This document shows, in pieces, positions 1-12,504 of a stretch of 64,000 nt of DNA. How positions within the stretch are numbered: position 1 is the first letter of the stretch; the number at the start of each line of letters is the position of its first letter. The notes beneath the pieces were generated by a model, which did no database searches, was not told the origin of the DNA, and saw only the letters and a list, made by a program, of their open reading frames with translations. The stretch comes from Silene latifolia (Eukaryota > Streptophyta > Magnoliopsida > Caryophyllales > Caryophyllaceae): positions 141,357,922 through 141,421,921 of the forward strand of contig NC_133538.1 in the NCBI RefSeq assembly GCF_048544455.1, read 5' to 3'. The position numbers were made by a program, and so were the translations under genes.

Positions 1-1600
1 ACATATTGATCATTGGGAATGATTTAAGACTTTTGGAGTATTATAATACATCTTAATATCCGGATTTGTGGAGATAAATCCACATAATATTAGCGTCAAA
101 TAAGAAGTCTTATGTTGATAAGATTCATGACTAGTTCAATCAAGTTGAACACATTTGATTGATTCCATTTGCTTCCGCTGCCGAATCAATTAAATAGGAA
201 ATGATGTATAACACTTCATATACTTTGAGTATGATGAATTGTTTCAAATCGAATTTAAGTAATAGTTACCAAGTAATCCATAAAGATTACCCTTAAGTGT
301 TTGCAGAAGCATTAAGGATGTAATGCAAAGTATTTTTGATGCAATTTTGTGTAAGGGTGTGACACAAGTGACAATTGACAATTGAGATTGCGCATGGTTT
401 CCGACAAAACCATAATCAAAACACATTAGGATGGTTAAAGATACCATTGTGGCTATGTTATTTAAGAAATAGATTTTCTAGAATCGTTCTAGACAATAAA
501 GAACAATGAGAAATATTTACAACAGAAATTGAGTACACTTGCAATCATGAGATGTGCAAGAAGGATGAGTCCCGCACACTGTGAAAACAGTGGGAGTTAT
601 TCTAAGGCTAGAGGGCCTATGTCTTGATTAGATCTCGACACGTTCTCAGAAAGTTTTGTAATGCAAATGTATACATTACAAAGGAAAACGAGTATGTAGT
701 AAGGTTGAGTGAGGTACAAGAAGTTGATAAAACCTACTAACCAAAGCCTTCTCATAGGCTTAACATGATGAGTCATGTCATTTCAATTAAATTGAGATGA
801 ACAAATACATTCAAGATCAAACTGGATTATAGAATATGAAGTAGTAATCAAGTATTGACTACTCATGTGATAATCACATTTATCGTTCGAGTTTTTAAAT
901 CAGAAAACTCCTGTTATACTTTGTTACATCCAAATGGGTTGTAGAGACAATATTGGACCCCATTAAAGTGAACTCGGATTAACATTGTATTCGCCCATAG
1001 TCACTTATATGAGGTGACGTCTCGAAGTGACTAGAGTGTGATGCGATTGATGGCAAGTTCAAGTGCCATGGAGTCATATGAGAATGACTAGTCGATCACA
1101 TAGGCAGGCTGTTAAGAACACCTTGTCGGGCCTTATGACCGCTTATAGAGTTCTGGCAAATTTATATAGCCTGGTCGTAGCGAGAGCTACTATAGTATTC
1201 TAATGAGTCGATTATTTTGACTAAAGACTGTTCGCCTAAGATGGCACCGTTTCAGATTAACTTTGATTTGTGTTACTACGACCTTCGTAAATGGGGTCAA
1301 ATGGGCATATTTTGGGTTATGATGGTTGTGGCTAGTCGAAGGGAATAAGTGCGATAGGAATTGTCCACCCCTTGTCAGGTTTATAACAATATCTCAGGGC
1401 CACTAGAGGAGTAATGAACTGGAAATGCGTGGTCACGCTCGGAAGGTATCTATGGTAGATAAACTCCAGTCAATCAGTTATTCTCCAGATCAAGGAAACC
1501 ACTCTCGATATGATCACTTGCAAGTACGACCTGAAAGACACCTTGCATTGAGTGGGAGATAGTAATAGGACAAGAGAATTGGTGACGCACACTTGTCGAG

Positions 1601-1614
1601 GACAAGTGGGAGAT
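1601..1614 (+). other. polypurine tract of the copia-type element
   Basis: The tract reads GACAAGTGGGAGAT and abuts the LTR start TGTTGG. A purine tract just before a 3' LTR primes plus-strand DNA synthesis in LTR elements. A similar AGTGGGAGAT lies about 50 bp upstream (1551-1560). Confidence 0.7.
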
Positions 1615-2900
1615 TGTTGGAATATGTGTCCTCCGACAATAATGCGATCACAACTGTCGATCATGATGATCACATGTTTAAGTCTCATTTTAAGAATACA
1701 TGTGGGATGTAAATATTTTACAGTCAACTGGTCCACACATATCGGTAATGATTGGCTGACTAGAGTTTGACATTACTGTCGTGCGACGGTGGTGATCAGT
1801 TGATCCCCTTAGGTCATACCTATAGGGAAATACTCTTAATTGATTATTTAATTAATCGTATGCCAATACGGGTTAATTAAATTGCTTAAAATTGACGGAT
1901 GATTTTGTGAGTAAAGTTAACGTGTCTTATTGTAATTCGATTAAATTAGATACGGTCTAAGTAATCGAATTGTTTTATTACTTGGATAAAAATATTGTTT
2001 ACGAAACAATTGATATTGAATTGAGATTGAATGAATGATTTATTATAAATACAAGATGTTGTGATTTATAATTGACAAACCATTTTGGTACAAGTAATTA
2101 CGAATTACTAGACGATTTTGTAAATGGCGTATTTTATGAGTATGTTGATTTTTAATATGTTAAAAATACATTGCATTGTAACATGTCATGTAACATGTTA
2201 CATGCGACAAAATTGACAAATGACAAAATAAAATGGACCTCCCATTTTATAGACATGTACCGAAATATTGAAGGGAGTTAGTGGAAAAATTGTGTAAATT
2301 GTTTTAAGTGGAAAACACAATCATAAAAGCTAACTACTAGCCTTGCATGCCTATCATTTTCTTGGGTAGAAAATCTTGCCCATGCATTGGGCACATATAC
2401 TCCCTCCAACCGGTTTCACCATAAAAAATAGAGAGTGTTTCCTCTACAATTATTCATTCACTCTTATCATAATTTTTCTAGTGTATGAAAAATGCATGCT
2501 CTCAACAATTTGTGTAAATTCTAGAGAAATAAACTCCAAATAATTCCTCCTCTCCACCGAAATAGTAGAGAGACAAATTAATATTTTGTGTCATTTTTAA
2601 GTTAGACTTTTATTATTACTAGATCAAAATAATATTTGTTATTGAGAGGTTTCCTTGGGTATTCACTTTTGGGAGAGATTCTATACTTGAATCTTTGTTC
2701 ATCCATTATTTGGAATGCTCAAGAACTAACAAGAAGGAGATCTTGTTGGTGCCCTTTTAATCCGAAATTTATAGTGAGGAAAACGATTTCTTCACTTATC
2801 TATTTTAGTTTGCATGCATAAGATTTGTATTTAATTTTATGACTAAATTATATCATCACATATATGAATATGTTAATTAATGAGATATAGATTTCTAACA
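1615..2900 (+). repeat. copia-type 3' LTR, 1286 bp
   Basis: The LTR starts TGTTGGAA and ends TTTCTAACA, so its ends are short inverted repeats (TGTTGGAA versus TGTTAGAA in reverse complement). The left boundary is set by the purine tract. The right boundary is set by the point where homology with the Athila 3' LTR resumes. It is AT-rich with no gene. Confidence 0.75.
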
Positions 2901-3561
2901 ATTCATGCCTAATTTAATATGTTTTCATATTTTATTTTCTTGCTTGTTGTGATCTCAACTTATGCACATGTTATGTTTGATGAAATGCGAGCCTATGAAT
3001 CCTTGCATTTTTTACCCATCACTTACCTTTTCAATGAGACTTGTAAGACATAAACCAACTCGAGTATTATTAGACCATGCATATAGTTGAGTAGGGAAGA
3101 TTAAGTCGACTTGTAGGTGTTGTACAATCTAATCGATTCGGCTCCGGGACCCAAACTTTCCTAGGATTGTAAGATATAAACCAACTCGATCCATCACAAC
3201 AATAATTGCTTGCTTATAATTTGAGAATATATTTGTATGATCAATTCCCATGAATCCCCTATGACCCCATGACACCCTTGTGCCTTTTATCAATTGTTTA
3301 AATCCCTTTTTAATCATCTTGCTTGTTTACTTTCTTTGCTATTTAGTTTAGTGATCTTCTATTCCAACCCCAAATTGTGACACCCCTAGACACCGCTACT
3401 TGCAATTGAAAATATCACTTCAATGCCCGTCCCTTGGGATCCGACCTTTACTTGCCTCTTTACTAATAGTAAAGTTGTTTGTGGAGTTATAAATATTGGT
3501 TTGCTCTAGGTGCTCCTAACGACAAGTACCAAAAACTAAACCTCTCAAGAGGGCTCGGCCA
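2901..3561 (+). repeat. Athila-type 5' LTR, right-hand part
   Basis: These 661 bp align with 23425-24085 of the 3' LTR, also 661 bp, with scattered substitutions. Both copies end in GGCT.G.CCA and then diverge, which fixes the LTR end at 3561. The left 1118 bp lie beyond the copia insertion, outside the window. Confidence 0.9.
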
Positions 3562-3565
3562 AAAA

Positions 3566-3583
3566 TGGCGCCGTTGCCGAGGA
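3566..3583 (+). other. primer-binding site for tRNA-Asp
   Basis: TGGCGCCGTTGCCGAGGA is complementary to the 3' end of plant tRNA-Asp with one mismatch (GAGG in place of GGGG). It starts 4 bp after the LTR end. Athila elements typically use tRNA-Asp. Confidence 0.9.
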
Positions 3584-3701
3584 CGGTGTTAAATTGATTT
3601 AGATTTTCTTAGATTGTTATTAGTTGTGTCTTTCTTTGCCTTGGGGAAGTAAAACTCCTCAAGGTTTGTTCTAATTATTTTCGAGTTGTTTGATATTTTG
3701 C

Positions 3702-6398
3702 ATGTCTAGAAGATCTCAAGGTAACTTGTTACCCTTTGATCACGAAATTGAAAGGACTTTGACAAACAATAGAAGACTTGCTAGAGGTACTTTGAGAGAT
3801 ATTGGTGAGGTTGTAGATATTCAACCAAACACTAATTAGTTCGTCAAACCTTTTGCAAGAGAAGGTGAGAAGAACCCAACACAAAATCCAACACAAAATC
3901 AACCCACAATACCTAAATTTTCATCACATTCCGTACCAACCGAGGAGAACCTACCCAATGGTACTCTCACACCACAACGCTTAACCGGAAATTTCATTGC
4001 CAAATCCGCATTTATCCAATTAGTCGAAAGAAGCCAATTTGGGGGGATGCCTAGTAAAGACCCTCACTCTCACATGAAGACTTTTTATGACTATTGTGAT
4101 GCGATTTCTCAAACCGGTGTAACTCAAGACCAAATTCGATGGGTCTTATTTCCTTTTTCTCTAATTGGCACCGCAAAACAATGGTTGAAAGGCCTTGATA
4201 AGGCTACTCTCGGAATTGACTATAAATTGGCTCTAACTTTCTACAAAAATTTCTACCCACCGGAAAAGACTAACATGCTAAGAGCTTAAATTATGGGCTT
4301 TAAGCAAAGAGATGAAGAATCTTTGTATGAAGCTTGGGAGCGATTAAAAGGAATTTGTCGCTCATGTCCTCATTATGGACTTAGCGAGTGGTTCTTGGTA
4401 CAACAATTTTGGAATGGTCTTTATGAAGACTCAAGAAACATTCTCGACATGGGATCAAATGGTATGTTCACCGAAGTTGACGATAATCAAACTTGGAACA
4501 AGATTGAGGAAATGGCGGTCCATAATTCACAATATAGTAGATCTCGCAAGGCTACTAGAGGAGGAAAGCATGAAGTGGACTCTATTACTCAATTGGGTGC
4601 TCAACTTAGTGCTCACATTGATACCATCAATTTGAAGTTCGAAAAAGCTATGGCTAGACTTGAAGAAGCCTCAAAATAACCAAAGCAACATGTTAATGCC
4701 ATGACGGCATCTTCATCAATCCCAAGCGGGATATGTGAGAATTGTGGAACTTTGGGACATTACCAAAGTGAATGTAGGGGAACAAATGAACAACTGAATG
4801 CTTTTCAAGCATACAAGAGTGGTATCCCTTATTGCAATTATTACAATGAAAACACCAAATTCCACCCAAATCTCTCATACAAAAGCCAAAATGTTCAAAA
4901 CCCTCAACCAACATACACCCCACCTCCCATGAGAAACCAAAATCAAAGACCCTTTTACAACCAAAACCAAGGTTACCAAAACCAAACTCCATACAATCAA
5001 CAAAATGACCAAGGTTTTGATGTTCAAAAAGCGGTCCTTCAAATGCAAAAGAATCAACAAGAGTTTTTCACTCAAATGCAAAAGGATAGTCAAGTAAAGG
5101 AAATCACCATCAACAACATCCTAGCCCACACCAAAATGTTGGAAACCCAATTGACTCAACTAGCATCTTCAAGTTCTCAAAGACAAAAGGGGCAATTACC
5201 ATCTCAAAGTATTCCCCCAAGACATGAAACGGTTAGCGCCATTCACTTGAGGAGTGGTACGAGGTATGAAGCACTAATGAAGCAAGTTGAGGATAAAGTT
5301 GTGGAAGCTAGTGACAAAGAAGAAGTTGTGCAAAACTCCAAAGATGGAGAACCATCAAAAGAAGAATTTTCAAAGAAAGGTGAAGACAAGGCCAAGGAGA
5401 AGGAACCCATTGTGATTAGACTTCCTTTTCCAAGTCGTCAAGCTAAGCCCAAATTTGATGACCAACTTGGAAAATTTATGGAAATTGTGAAGAATTTGGA
5501 AGTCTCGATTTCTTTCACGGAATTAATCAATCACGTGCCGGCCTATGCAAAGTACATGAAGGACATCCTTACGAAAAAGAAGTCAATCCGGAAGCTTGAG
5601 ATTATCGCCTTCACTAAGGTGAGTAGTGCAATCCTTCAAGGGCGTTCACCTCCGAAACTTAAAGATCCGGGAAGCTTCTCAATACCATGTACCATTGGCG
5701 ACACAACGATCAACAAAGCCCTATTTGATCTAGGGGCTAGTGTGAGTGTTATGCCGTATTCGGTAAGTAAAAGGTTAGGGATGGGAGAACTTAAATGTAC
5801 CAATATCACACTCCAAATGGCCGATAGATCGACGAAAAAACCATTAGGGATATAGGAAGATGTTCCCGTAAGAGTTGGGAAATTTTTCATCCCGGTGGAC
5901 TTTGTTATTGTTGACATGGAAGAAGACTCCAATATTCCAATTATTCTAGGTAGACCTTTCTTACACACTGCGGGTGCAGTGATAGATGTGAAGCATGGAG
6001 AGCTCACTCTAGAGGTGGGAGATGAGAGAATAACTTTCAATCTTGACAAGATCATGAGAGCTTTTCGTTTGCATGAACCATGTTTTATGGTTGATCATTA
6101 TAGCCGGAAGGATGATAGGAAGAAGTCGGAATTTTAATGGAAAAAGAAAGTTGATGATGCTCCATCAAAAGAGCAAGAGAATAGCAACAAAGAGAGCTTG
6201 ACAAGCTCACCCATGACAAGTGAAGAGGATGGTTTCATTGGCCAAATCAAGAAAGGAGGAGAGTTGTCTCTATCAACTCAAGAGATTTTTAATGATCAAG
6301 TAGACGAAGTTTGTGGTCTTTGGGACGATGAGTTTGAAGGGATTTTCAATCCCTATATTGGTAATGCTATCGATCAAGACCAACATGAAGGACAATAA
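3702..6398 (+). pseudogene. Athila-type gag-protease, broken by in-frame stops
   Basis: One reading frame runs from ATG 3702 to TAA 6396-6398 with no frameshift. It is cut by stops at 3837, 4287, 4677, 5853 and 6135. The gag core lies at about 4050-4670. An intact CCHC zinc knuckle (C-x2-C-x4-H-x4-C) lies near 4733-4775 and would bind RNA during particle assembly. A Gln/Asn-rich stretch follows at about 4870-5100. A retropepsin-type protease follows with the active-site sequence FDLGASVSVMP near 5725-5755 and the flap-side ILGRPFLHTAGAVID near 5940. The frame ends in an acidic tail. No polymerase follows. The product would be capsid/nucleocapsid and protease of a retrotransposon. Confidence 0.88.
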
Positions 6399-7537
6399 GT
6401 GCAATGATCTATTGATGATCTTTATTATGATAACGAACAAGCTTTTGACTACTTCTTCAAGGTGTTGAGTAACATCAACAACGCCTTGAACATGCCCCCA
6501 TGACATCTCACTAAGGATGAGAGTTTGGTGGAGTCCTCTCCAAACCACCATTTGTAAATATTTCTAACTCCCTAACTTGCATTTTAATTCTTACATTGCA
6601 TTTTTTTCATTTTTGGATTTTTGTGCCTTGATTAAGATATTCATCATTTTTGAGAGAAGTGAGGGAGGGACTAATGATTTTATTGATGTGTAGTGCTTTA
6701 ACTTAGTGTGGGGATAACAATTGCCTGGGCTATTCATGCCTTTGTAGTGCCCCTACAATGAAGAACACGGGATTTGAAGAATGAAAATGACGCGGGATAT
6801 GCAAGTTCACGGATCGACCTGAATCCAGATAGACCAGGAGGAATCTGAGCGGCTTAACGGGTAATCCGCTCGTCTTACAAGAATCCGAGCGTCTGTGGAG
6901 GAATCCGTCAGTCTAAATGAGCTGTAAAATGAACAATTTTGGTCTATAAGAGAATCCGAGCGTCCAATCTGAGAAGACGCTCGTCTGAAACTGGCCGCTC
7001 GTCTTTATAGAAAGACGCTCGTCTTTCTGCCAGTGCACATTAAGAAAATTTCCTGTAAGAGAATTCGCTCGTCTTTGAGGAAATCCGCTCGTCCCACATT
7101 AAGAATCCGCTCGTCTGCTTTGAAAGACGCTCGTCTTTAGGCGAGTTTTCCTGAAGCCAATTTGAGTAGAATCCGAGCGCCCCGACAGGAATCCGCTCGT
7201 CTTTCCCCTGCTGTTTTGAATTTTTCGGGTCTTTTAATACACCTTCCCACATTCATTTCATTCATTTATCCATTCAAACACTACCCATAAACCCCAAAAC
7301 CCTCATCCTCTCCATCACCAAAAACAAGATTTCCTCAACCAAATTCAACAAAATCAAATTCAAACTTCCTCAAAACAACAATTAATCACTTCTTTTGAAA
7401 CAATAATCAATCCAAGCGCCAAAATCTTCAACCTTTGAGTCGGTTTTTGAAATACAAAGCAAAATCCTTTCATCTTAAATCGTTTTGGGTATAATTAGAA
7501 ATTGAAGATTTTCAATCTTTTCTTGGTGTAATCAACA
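6399..7537 (+). other. non-coding spacer between gag-protease and ORF-1
   Basis: No gene is seen. The stretch holds a TTAGTGTGGGGAT box near 6708 that recurs near 20753, as is usual after Athila reading frames. The dyad array at 6847-7135 lies inside it. From about 7250 there is a C/A-rich leader running up to the ORF-1 start at 7538. Confidence 0.7.
6847..7135 (+). repeat. array of GACG/GCTCGTC-type dyads, about 20 bp period
   Basis: GAGCGTC or GCTCGTC units start at 6847, 6868, 6887, 6907, then 6958, 6979, 6997, 7017, then 7067, 7087, 7109 and 7129. Within each group of four the spacing is 18-22 bp. Units are usually preceded by AATCC or AAGA. The best-formed unit, GACGCTCGTC, is an inverted repeat with a 2-bp centre. 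A related array lies in the LTR at 22660-22818. Confidence 0.8.
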
Positions 7538-8350
7538 ATGGCAAGAACAAAAGGAGCAACAAAGGCACTTGATACGGTCGTTTCGTACCAAAAATAAATA
7601 CCTAAGTACAACTAACAGAAGTCAGCGGTAAGTAGGGTCGATCTCCACAGGGAGGCGATGTACTATCTATTTGTCCGTTTATCTGTCTAAATGTCACAAT
7701 GCTGGGGTTTGATTGATTTAACTAAACTAGAGATTAATGCAAAGAAAATGAATAAGAGAATTAACAGTAAGAGAAGGGAAGTATGCTAAGAGTCGGTCCA
7801 CCGTGGCAGCTATCAAATCTTATACTATCGGGAATACTGAGGCGATTAAACTACTGATAAGAAGAGCTATGGTCGTTACCTTTCGGTCCTTAAACCGCCC
7901 TAGAGCGTAAACAGCTTAACTTTCGCCCTCACTGCAATACCATATTGTAATTAAGCAAGCCTTCCCTTCCAATCTTTCGATCTAGGTCGGGGTTAACTAG
8001 ATTTATGGTCTCCTGCATGCATTCATTCGACCGGATAACAGTTAAATTGCCTAATACAATTCCTATCGCAAGTCTAACCTATTCAAGTCAGTTAAAACAT
8101 GCTACCATGGCTTCCCTAATCCTAACATACTAGGGAGATTAGCTACGCATAATTAAAGGGGAAACGAGAAATAAGAGAAGAACAATAAACATAAGTAAAC
8201 AATAATTAAAGAAGAAAAGGAAGGGAAAGAATTACTGAGTTAAGTCCGGAAATTAAGAACGAAAGTAACAGTGTAAAAGGTAACAGTGTTTTTTTGGGAA
8301 AATAAGAGAGGAAAAGCACGAAGTCCCCGTACAAGCCTCCTCTTAGATTT

Positions 8351-8358
8351 ATTTATAG
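8351..8358 (-). promoter_or_regulatory. TATA box in D LTR 1
   Basis: Minus-strand CTATAAAT lies in the U3 region. The same box is present in LTR 2 (13286-13293) and LTR 3 (18240-18247). LTR 3 is the 5' LTR and would be the one driving transcription. Function is inferred from motif and position only. Confidence 0.6.
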
Positions 8359-8419
8359 CATCAAAATATAAAACCTAATCTAAGCTTAACGTGAATAGAG
8401 GCCCAATAGCTTGTAACTG

Positions 8420-8570
8420 CTCGATCGAACAGTTAAGTCACTCGATCGAAGCAGTTCTGCGTCTGTTTACTCGATCGACCAAGAGAAACCGCTTCGATCG
8501 AGCAGTTGGCCACTCGATCGAGCAGTTCTTTTTGTTCACTCGATCGACCAAGAGAAATCGCTCGATCGAG
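8420..8570 (-). repeat. CTCGATCGAG palindrome array in D LTR 1
   Basis: Seven sites start near 8420, 8441, 8470, 8493, 8513, 8539 and 8561, with steps of 21, 29, 23, 20, 26 and 22 bp. Some sites end in A rather than G. On the minus strand the array lies just upstream of the TATA box, with about 60 bp between the nearest site and TATA. Confidence 0.88.
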
Positions 8571-8874
8571 TGGTTCCGGTTCCACTCGTGTTGGTCTTGT
8601 AGTTTGGTCTTTGACTTGTCCTTTTAGCTCCCGAAATAGCTTCACGCATCCCAAGACAAAGAATAATTCCCGCTCCAAATTATCTCTTCCTCCAAATGCA
8701 TGCAAAACGGACGGTAAATGACTTGATTTCGCTACTTTATGGCTCATTCCTGCAAATAAGACAAGAACTTCCAAAGTATGCAATTCGGGGCATTTCGTAG
8801 CATAAAACCACGATAAAAGCATAGAAATACGTGCATAAAATAGGCTAAAAAGACTATATAAAATGCACGTATCA

Positions 8875-10965
8875 AATCTCCCAAACCAAACCTTTACTCG
8901 TCCTTGAGTAAACTCAAAACTATACGCTAATGGAACGGAAAAATAACTCAGAGCTAGCTTAACTTGTCTACTTGAACCAATTTAATGCAACAAAAATTAA
9001 CGGTTTAAGCTAAGCAGTCAATATGCAAACAAATTATAAGCTGTTCAGAAATATAGCCAACCTATCGACCTTGCAAGACCAACAAAATCGGACTCTCTCG
9101 TGGTCACTCTTCTCTCATGAAGCAAAGGGTGAATGTTTATATGTAAAAGAGAGAAGAAAGGACAGTCACTCACCTAACTGCGACCTACATAGCATGCATG
9201 CAACAAAAATGAAAGACAATTCAAGTACTAATGCACACACTCCAACCAATAATGTCCGTCACAGCCGAGGGCTTACAAATGATATGGGAATAGTAAGGGT
9301 CAGGTGAGAAAAGGCAAAACAAGTTATGGTAATGTGGAGGTAAAAGCGTCAAGCTAGTTCCTAACAGGACCATATAAGACCATTCAATTCTCAACCGACT
9401 GAAAAATAAAGTATAAGTGCCCTTCATTTGGCACACAACTCACCACCCATTTACACTATCTCCTCAAAAATATGGAATAAAACGGAGGAGTGAGACCGTC
9501 ACAATATAAAAGTGAACACATACGGACTCAAAAACAAACCAGCTCAATTCCTGGTTTCTCATCACTGTACACGTGATTCTTTGATTTTTTTTTTTTTTTC
9601 ATTTTTCATCATGTGTTTTTTTCTTCTTTTTCACGTTTTTCACATCTTTTTTTTTTTCAATTCTTTTTTCTTTCTTTTTCTTTTCTTTTCTCCTTCCTTT
9701 ATTTCCACCAACTCCAATAAAATACACACGGCCAAACTGCAGACGATAAAATATACCACAAAAGACAAGCTAAACTAGCTTGACTAGGCAGGCTCAGTTT
9801 TGGATGTAGCTAATGGGTCAAAAAGGCAAGATTTGGCTTAAGTGGAGCTAAATGGGCTAAAAATATAAGAAAAGGGGAAGATTTATAAGCACCTCCCTGC
9901 ATGTGACGCCGACCACAAACCCGAATGTATGCATTTGACAAGAAATCGAATGTCATAAAAGTGCAAAAATAATGAACATGCTATGCAAGGAGTACTACTC
10001 TCAAATCCTACATGAACCGGTCATGAATGTCACCAGTTATAAGGCTCTAAAACTCAGAAATTGTAGAGTAGGTTGCCAATTTATCAGGTCAAGTCTACAC
10101 AGTCAGCTATATTTGAACAAAAACTCGTAGATATGCGCATGACTCAGCTAATAACTGTCAATAAAGTGCAAGGCTCAAGTAAGAAAGACAAGTTAAAGTG
10201 CAATTTCATCACGGAAATCTACCGTTCCGACTCAACCTATATGCTAAAATAAACGTGAAATTTTTTGAATTTTTAACAATTTTTGAATTTTTATTGAATT
10301 TTTTTTTTTTTGAATTTTAACGAAAATAAACAACAATGCAAACATAAATTAAACATGATAACAGAAATGCAATAAAAACAATATGCAGACGTAGATATGG
10401 ATGCAAAACCTCCCCAAACCAAACCGTACAATGCCCCCATTGTACCGAAACATGGAAAGGAAATGCAAACTGAAGGAGAAGGAGAGTAAATACGGAAAAC
10501 TCACAAGATACGCGAAATAAGGGACCTCCCCAAACCGACCATGAAATGGGAGGTTGCTAAGGGCCCGGAAAACCGTCTCAGGAAGCTAATCCAAGTCAAA
10601 AGCGTGAAAGGGGCATCCAAAACTGCTCGATCGAAGGTAATAGCAGTCGATCGAGTGGTTTTCTTTCTGCAGGTGGTCGATCGAGTGGATTAATTACTCG
10701 ATCGAGGGGAATTCATCAGCTAAGGTGCTCGATCGAGTAGAAATCTACTCAATCGAGTGATCTTCACCGTGTTCCTGCAAAACGCAATGAAAAACAGCCC
10801 GCAAACTAACAAGACAAGCATACTGAGATAGTCTATGGTATAAAAACCATTTATTACAACTGAAATTGAAATAAAAAGCAAAATAAAATCTCCGGGTTGC
10901 CTCCCGGGTAGCGCTAGCTTGATCAGTCCCAGCTCGACCTTCTTTTTCTTCGAGCTCCTTTCAAA
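8875..10965 (-). other. element D internal copy 1, non-coding 3' half
   Basis: No gene is seen. The purine tract (minus-strand GGTTTGGGAGATT) adjoins LTR 1 at 8875-8890. Two T-rich stretches (9585-9700, 10260-10310) explain the low-complexity frames here. A CTCGATCGAG array lies at about 10625-10765. The region is nearly identical to 13816-15905. Confidence 0.75.
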
Positions 10966-12315
10966 CTAATCACAATCAAAACAGCTCAAAGCGCGCAGCA
11001 ACCTGTCAAAAAGCTGCGCATGTGCTACACAAAAGAGTAAGTAGCACCAAAGTGGAATAGCAAAGTAGGAAATAAAGATATGTAAACATTTAAGTCTAAC
11101 AAATTTCCTATGGGCGCTCCTAAATTTATCCACAAAATATAGGAGCGCGGGAGCAATTGTCAATAAAGTAGGGCTCATTTGATTAACGAAATTAAAATGA
11201 TAAGGACGGTGAGAAATCGTCAAATTATACGACCCTCGGGAAGGGGTAAAGCATTGGATGCGCAAAGAAAAAGTCAATTGAGGCAATTTACTATTAAAAC
11301 AAACAATAAATAAATTATCGTTTACTACCTCGTGTCGGTCACTCTCAATGACGGAATCATCGACAAAGGAAGATATTACCTCTTCCGTGCTAGGAGCAAT
11401 TACCGACTCATCTGCCTCTTTGACACCCTTCTTAGTGGAATTCGTTCAGTAAATCGCAGCCTCAAGTGCATCCAACGGCTTTGAATAGGGAAGATTCACC
11501 GTATCCATTATCGTCATCGAAATCGTCATCAAAATCAAACCCAAATGACGAACCAAAGCTCCCAATGGCCAAACTACTCGATCGAGTAGAATCTTCATTC
11601 GATCGAGCAGTTTCCTCTTGATTTCCACTCGATCTAGTAGAATGTTCACTCGATCGAGCACTTTCTCCTGGAAAATCACTCGATCAACCAATAATTGTCA
11701 CTCGATCGAGTGATTCCTCCACACTGAAATCCTCGTGTGGGGCAATGAAATGTGATAGAAACTCGTCGTCTGAGTCATAAAAGTCATCCTCAAGATTGGG
11801 CAACACGGTTTCCTCATGGGAAAAACCGCTCTCGGCAAGGTATACCTCTTCTGGTTGCCAATTATCCGACTCGGTGCTAATCGAGCAATTTTAGACTCAC
11901 TCAATGATTTGAGCATCCGCACGTCTATCACTCTCTCGCCTCACTCGGTCATAACTTTGGATTTGAGATGCAAGTATCTCCATTAAAGACCTCGATTTAC
12001 GCAACCTCTTCTTCTTGCATCTCACCGCTAACCGAGCAATGTCGATTTCGAGCTTTTCAAGTCGCGAAGAAGTGCGCCTATCATGATCTTGCCTCACTCG
12101 GTCACGATCTTGCAATTGAGATGCAAGTGTCTGCAATAAGGATTTCAGCTCCGCAATCTCTTCTTCTTATATATCAGGAGGATCTTGTTGCGGTGGCCAT
12201 TGATAGGGTGGATGTGGCGGCACAACTACAGCTGCATTGTGCTCAGCAGAACCACATCTCCCGCAGCAGATCACCGGTTGTTCCATATAATGGGACATCG
12301 GTGATGGGTCAAAGG
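10966..12315 (-). pseudogene. gag-like remnant of element D, copy 1
   Basis: This is the second copy of the gene described at 16071-17254, broken into more pieces. Recognisable parts are the repeated coiled-coil segment (about 11900-12140), the acidic segment, and an in-frame dyad array near 11578-11710. Several frameshifts separate short frames, so no product is expected. Confidence 0.65.
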
Positions 12316-12481
12316 TACTCAAGCCTACCCCTTGACTGTCTTTCACCTAGAACTGTCTAGGTAGTACCTGTAAGGCCTATCAAAACAAAGACTCAAGGAA
12401 AAAGATCGGGAACGGCCTCAAGGGAAAAATCCCCTGAGGCTAAAAACAGATAAAATTAAACAAATAAATAAATAGATTGCC

Positions 12482-12499
12482 TCCCCGGCAACGGCGCCA
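12482..12499 (-). other. primer-binding site for tRNA-Asp, D copy 1
   Basis: The minus strand reads TGGCGCCGTTGCCGGGGA, a perfect 18-base match to the complement of the plant tRNA-Asp 3' end. It lies 5 bp from the end of LTR 2. It is not a tRNA gene, because no cloverleaf flanks it. Confidence 0.93.
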
Positions 12500-12504
12500 A
12501 AATT

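Larger units (their letters stand above)
1..2900 (+). mobile_element. 3' part of a Ty1/copia-type LTR retrotransposon (non-coding tail plus 3' LTR)
   Basis: Positions 1-1614 have no reading frame I can recognise. They read as the long non-coding 3' tail of a copia-type element, ending in a purine-rich tract directly followed by an LTR at 1615. The LTR ends at 2900. There the sequence becomes the middle of another element's LTR (2901 onward matches 23425 onward), so the copia element inserted into the 5' LTR of the Athila-type element. Its 5' LTR and any gag-pol lie left of the window. The superfamily call rests on the general form of the purine tract and LTR start, and the lineage is not resolved. 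Confidence 0.7.
7570..8874 (-). repeat. element D LTR 1 (3' LTR on the minus strand)
   Basis: 1305 bp with perfect TGATACG/CGTATCA ends, next to the outer GCACT. It differs from the other two LTRs by scattered substitutions, for example around 7658, 7856 and 7880. It carries the CTCGATCGAG array at 8420-8570 and a TATA box at 8351-8358 on the minus strand. Confidence 0.93.

Noticed and set aside
1470..1770. Overlapping frames on both strands near the copia purine tract
   Set aside because: They span the tail, the purine tract and the LTR start, so they cannot be a gene of the element, and they have no recognisable domain.
8433..8822. Minus-strand frame of 129 codons across the D LTR array
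   Set aside because: It reads the dyad array and U3 sequence upstream of the TATA box, and the other two LTR copies break it.
9512..9778. Frame rich in Phe in element D (and its twin at 14454-14693)
   Set aside because: It is a translation of the T-rich stretch and lies antisense to the element.
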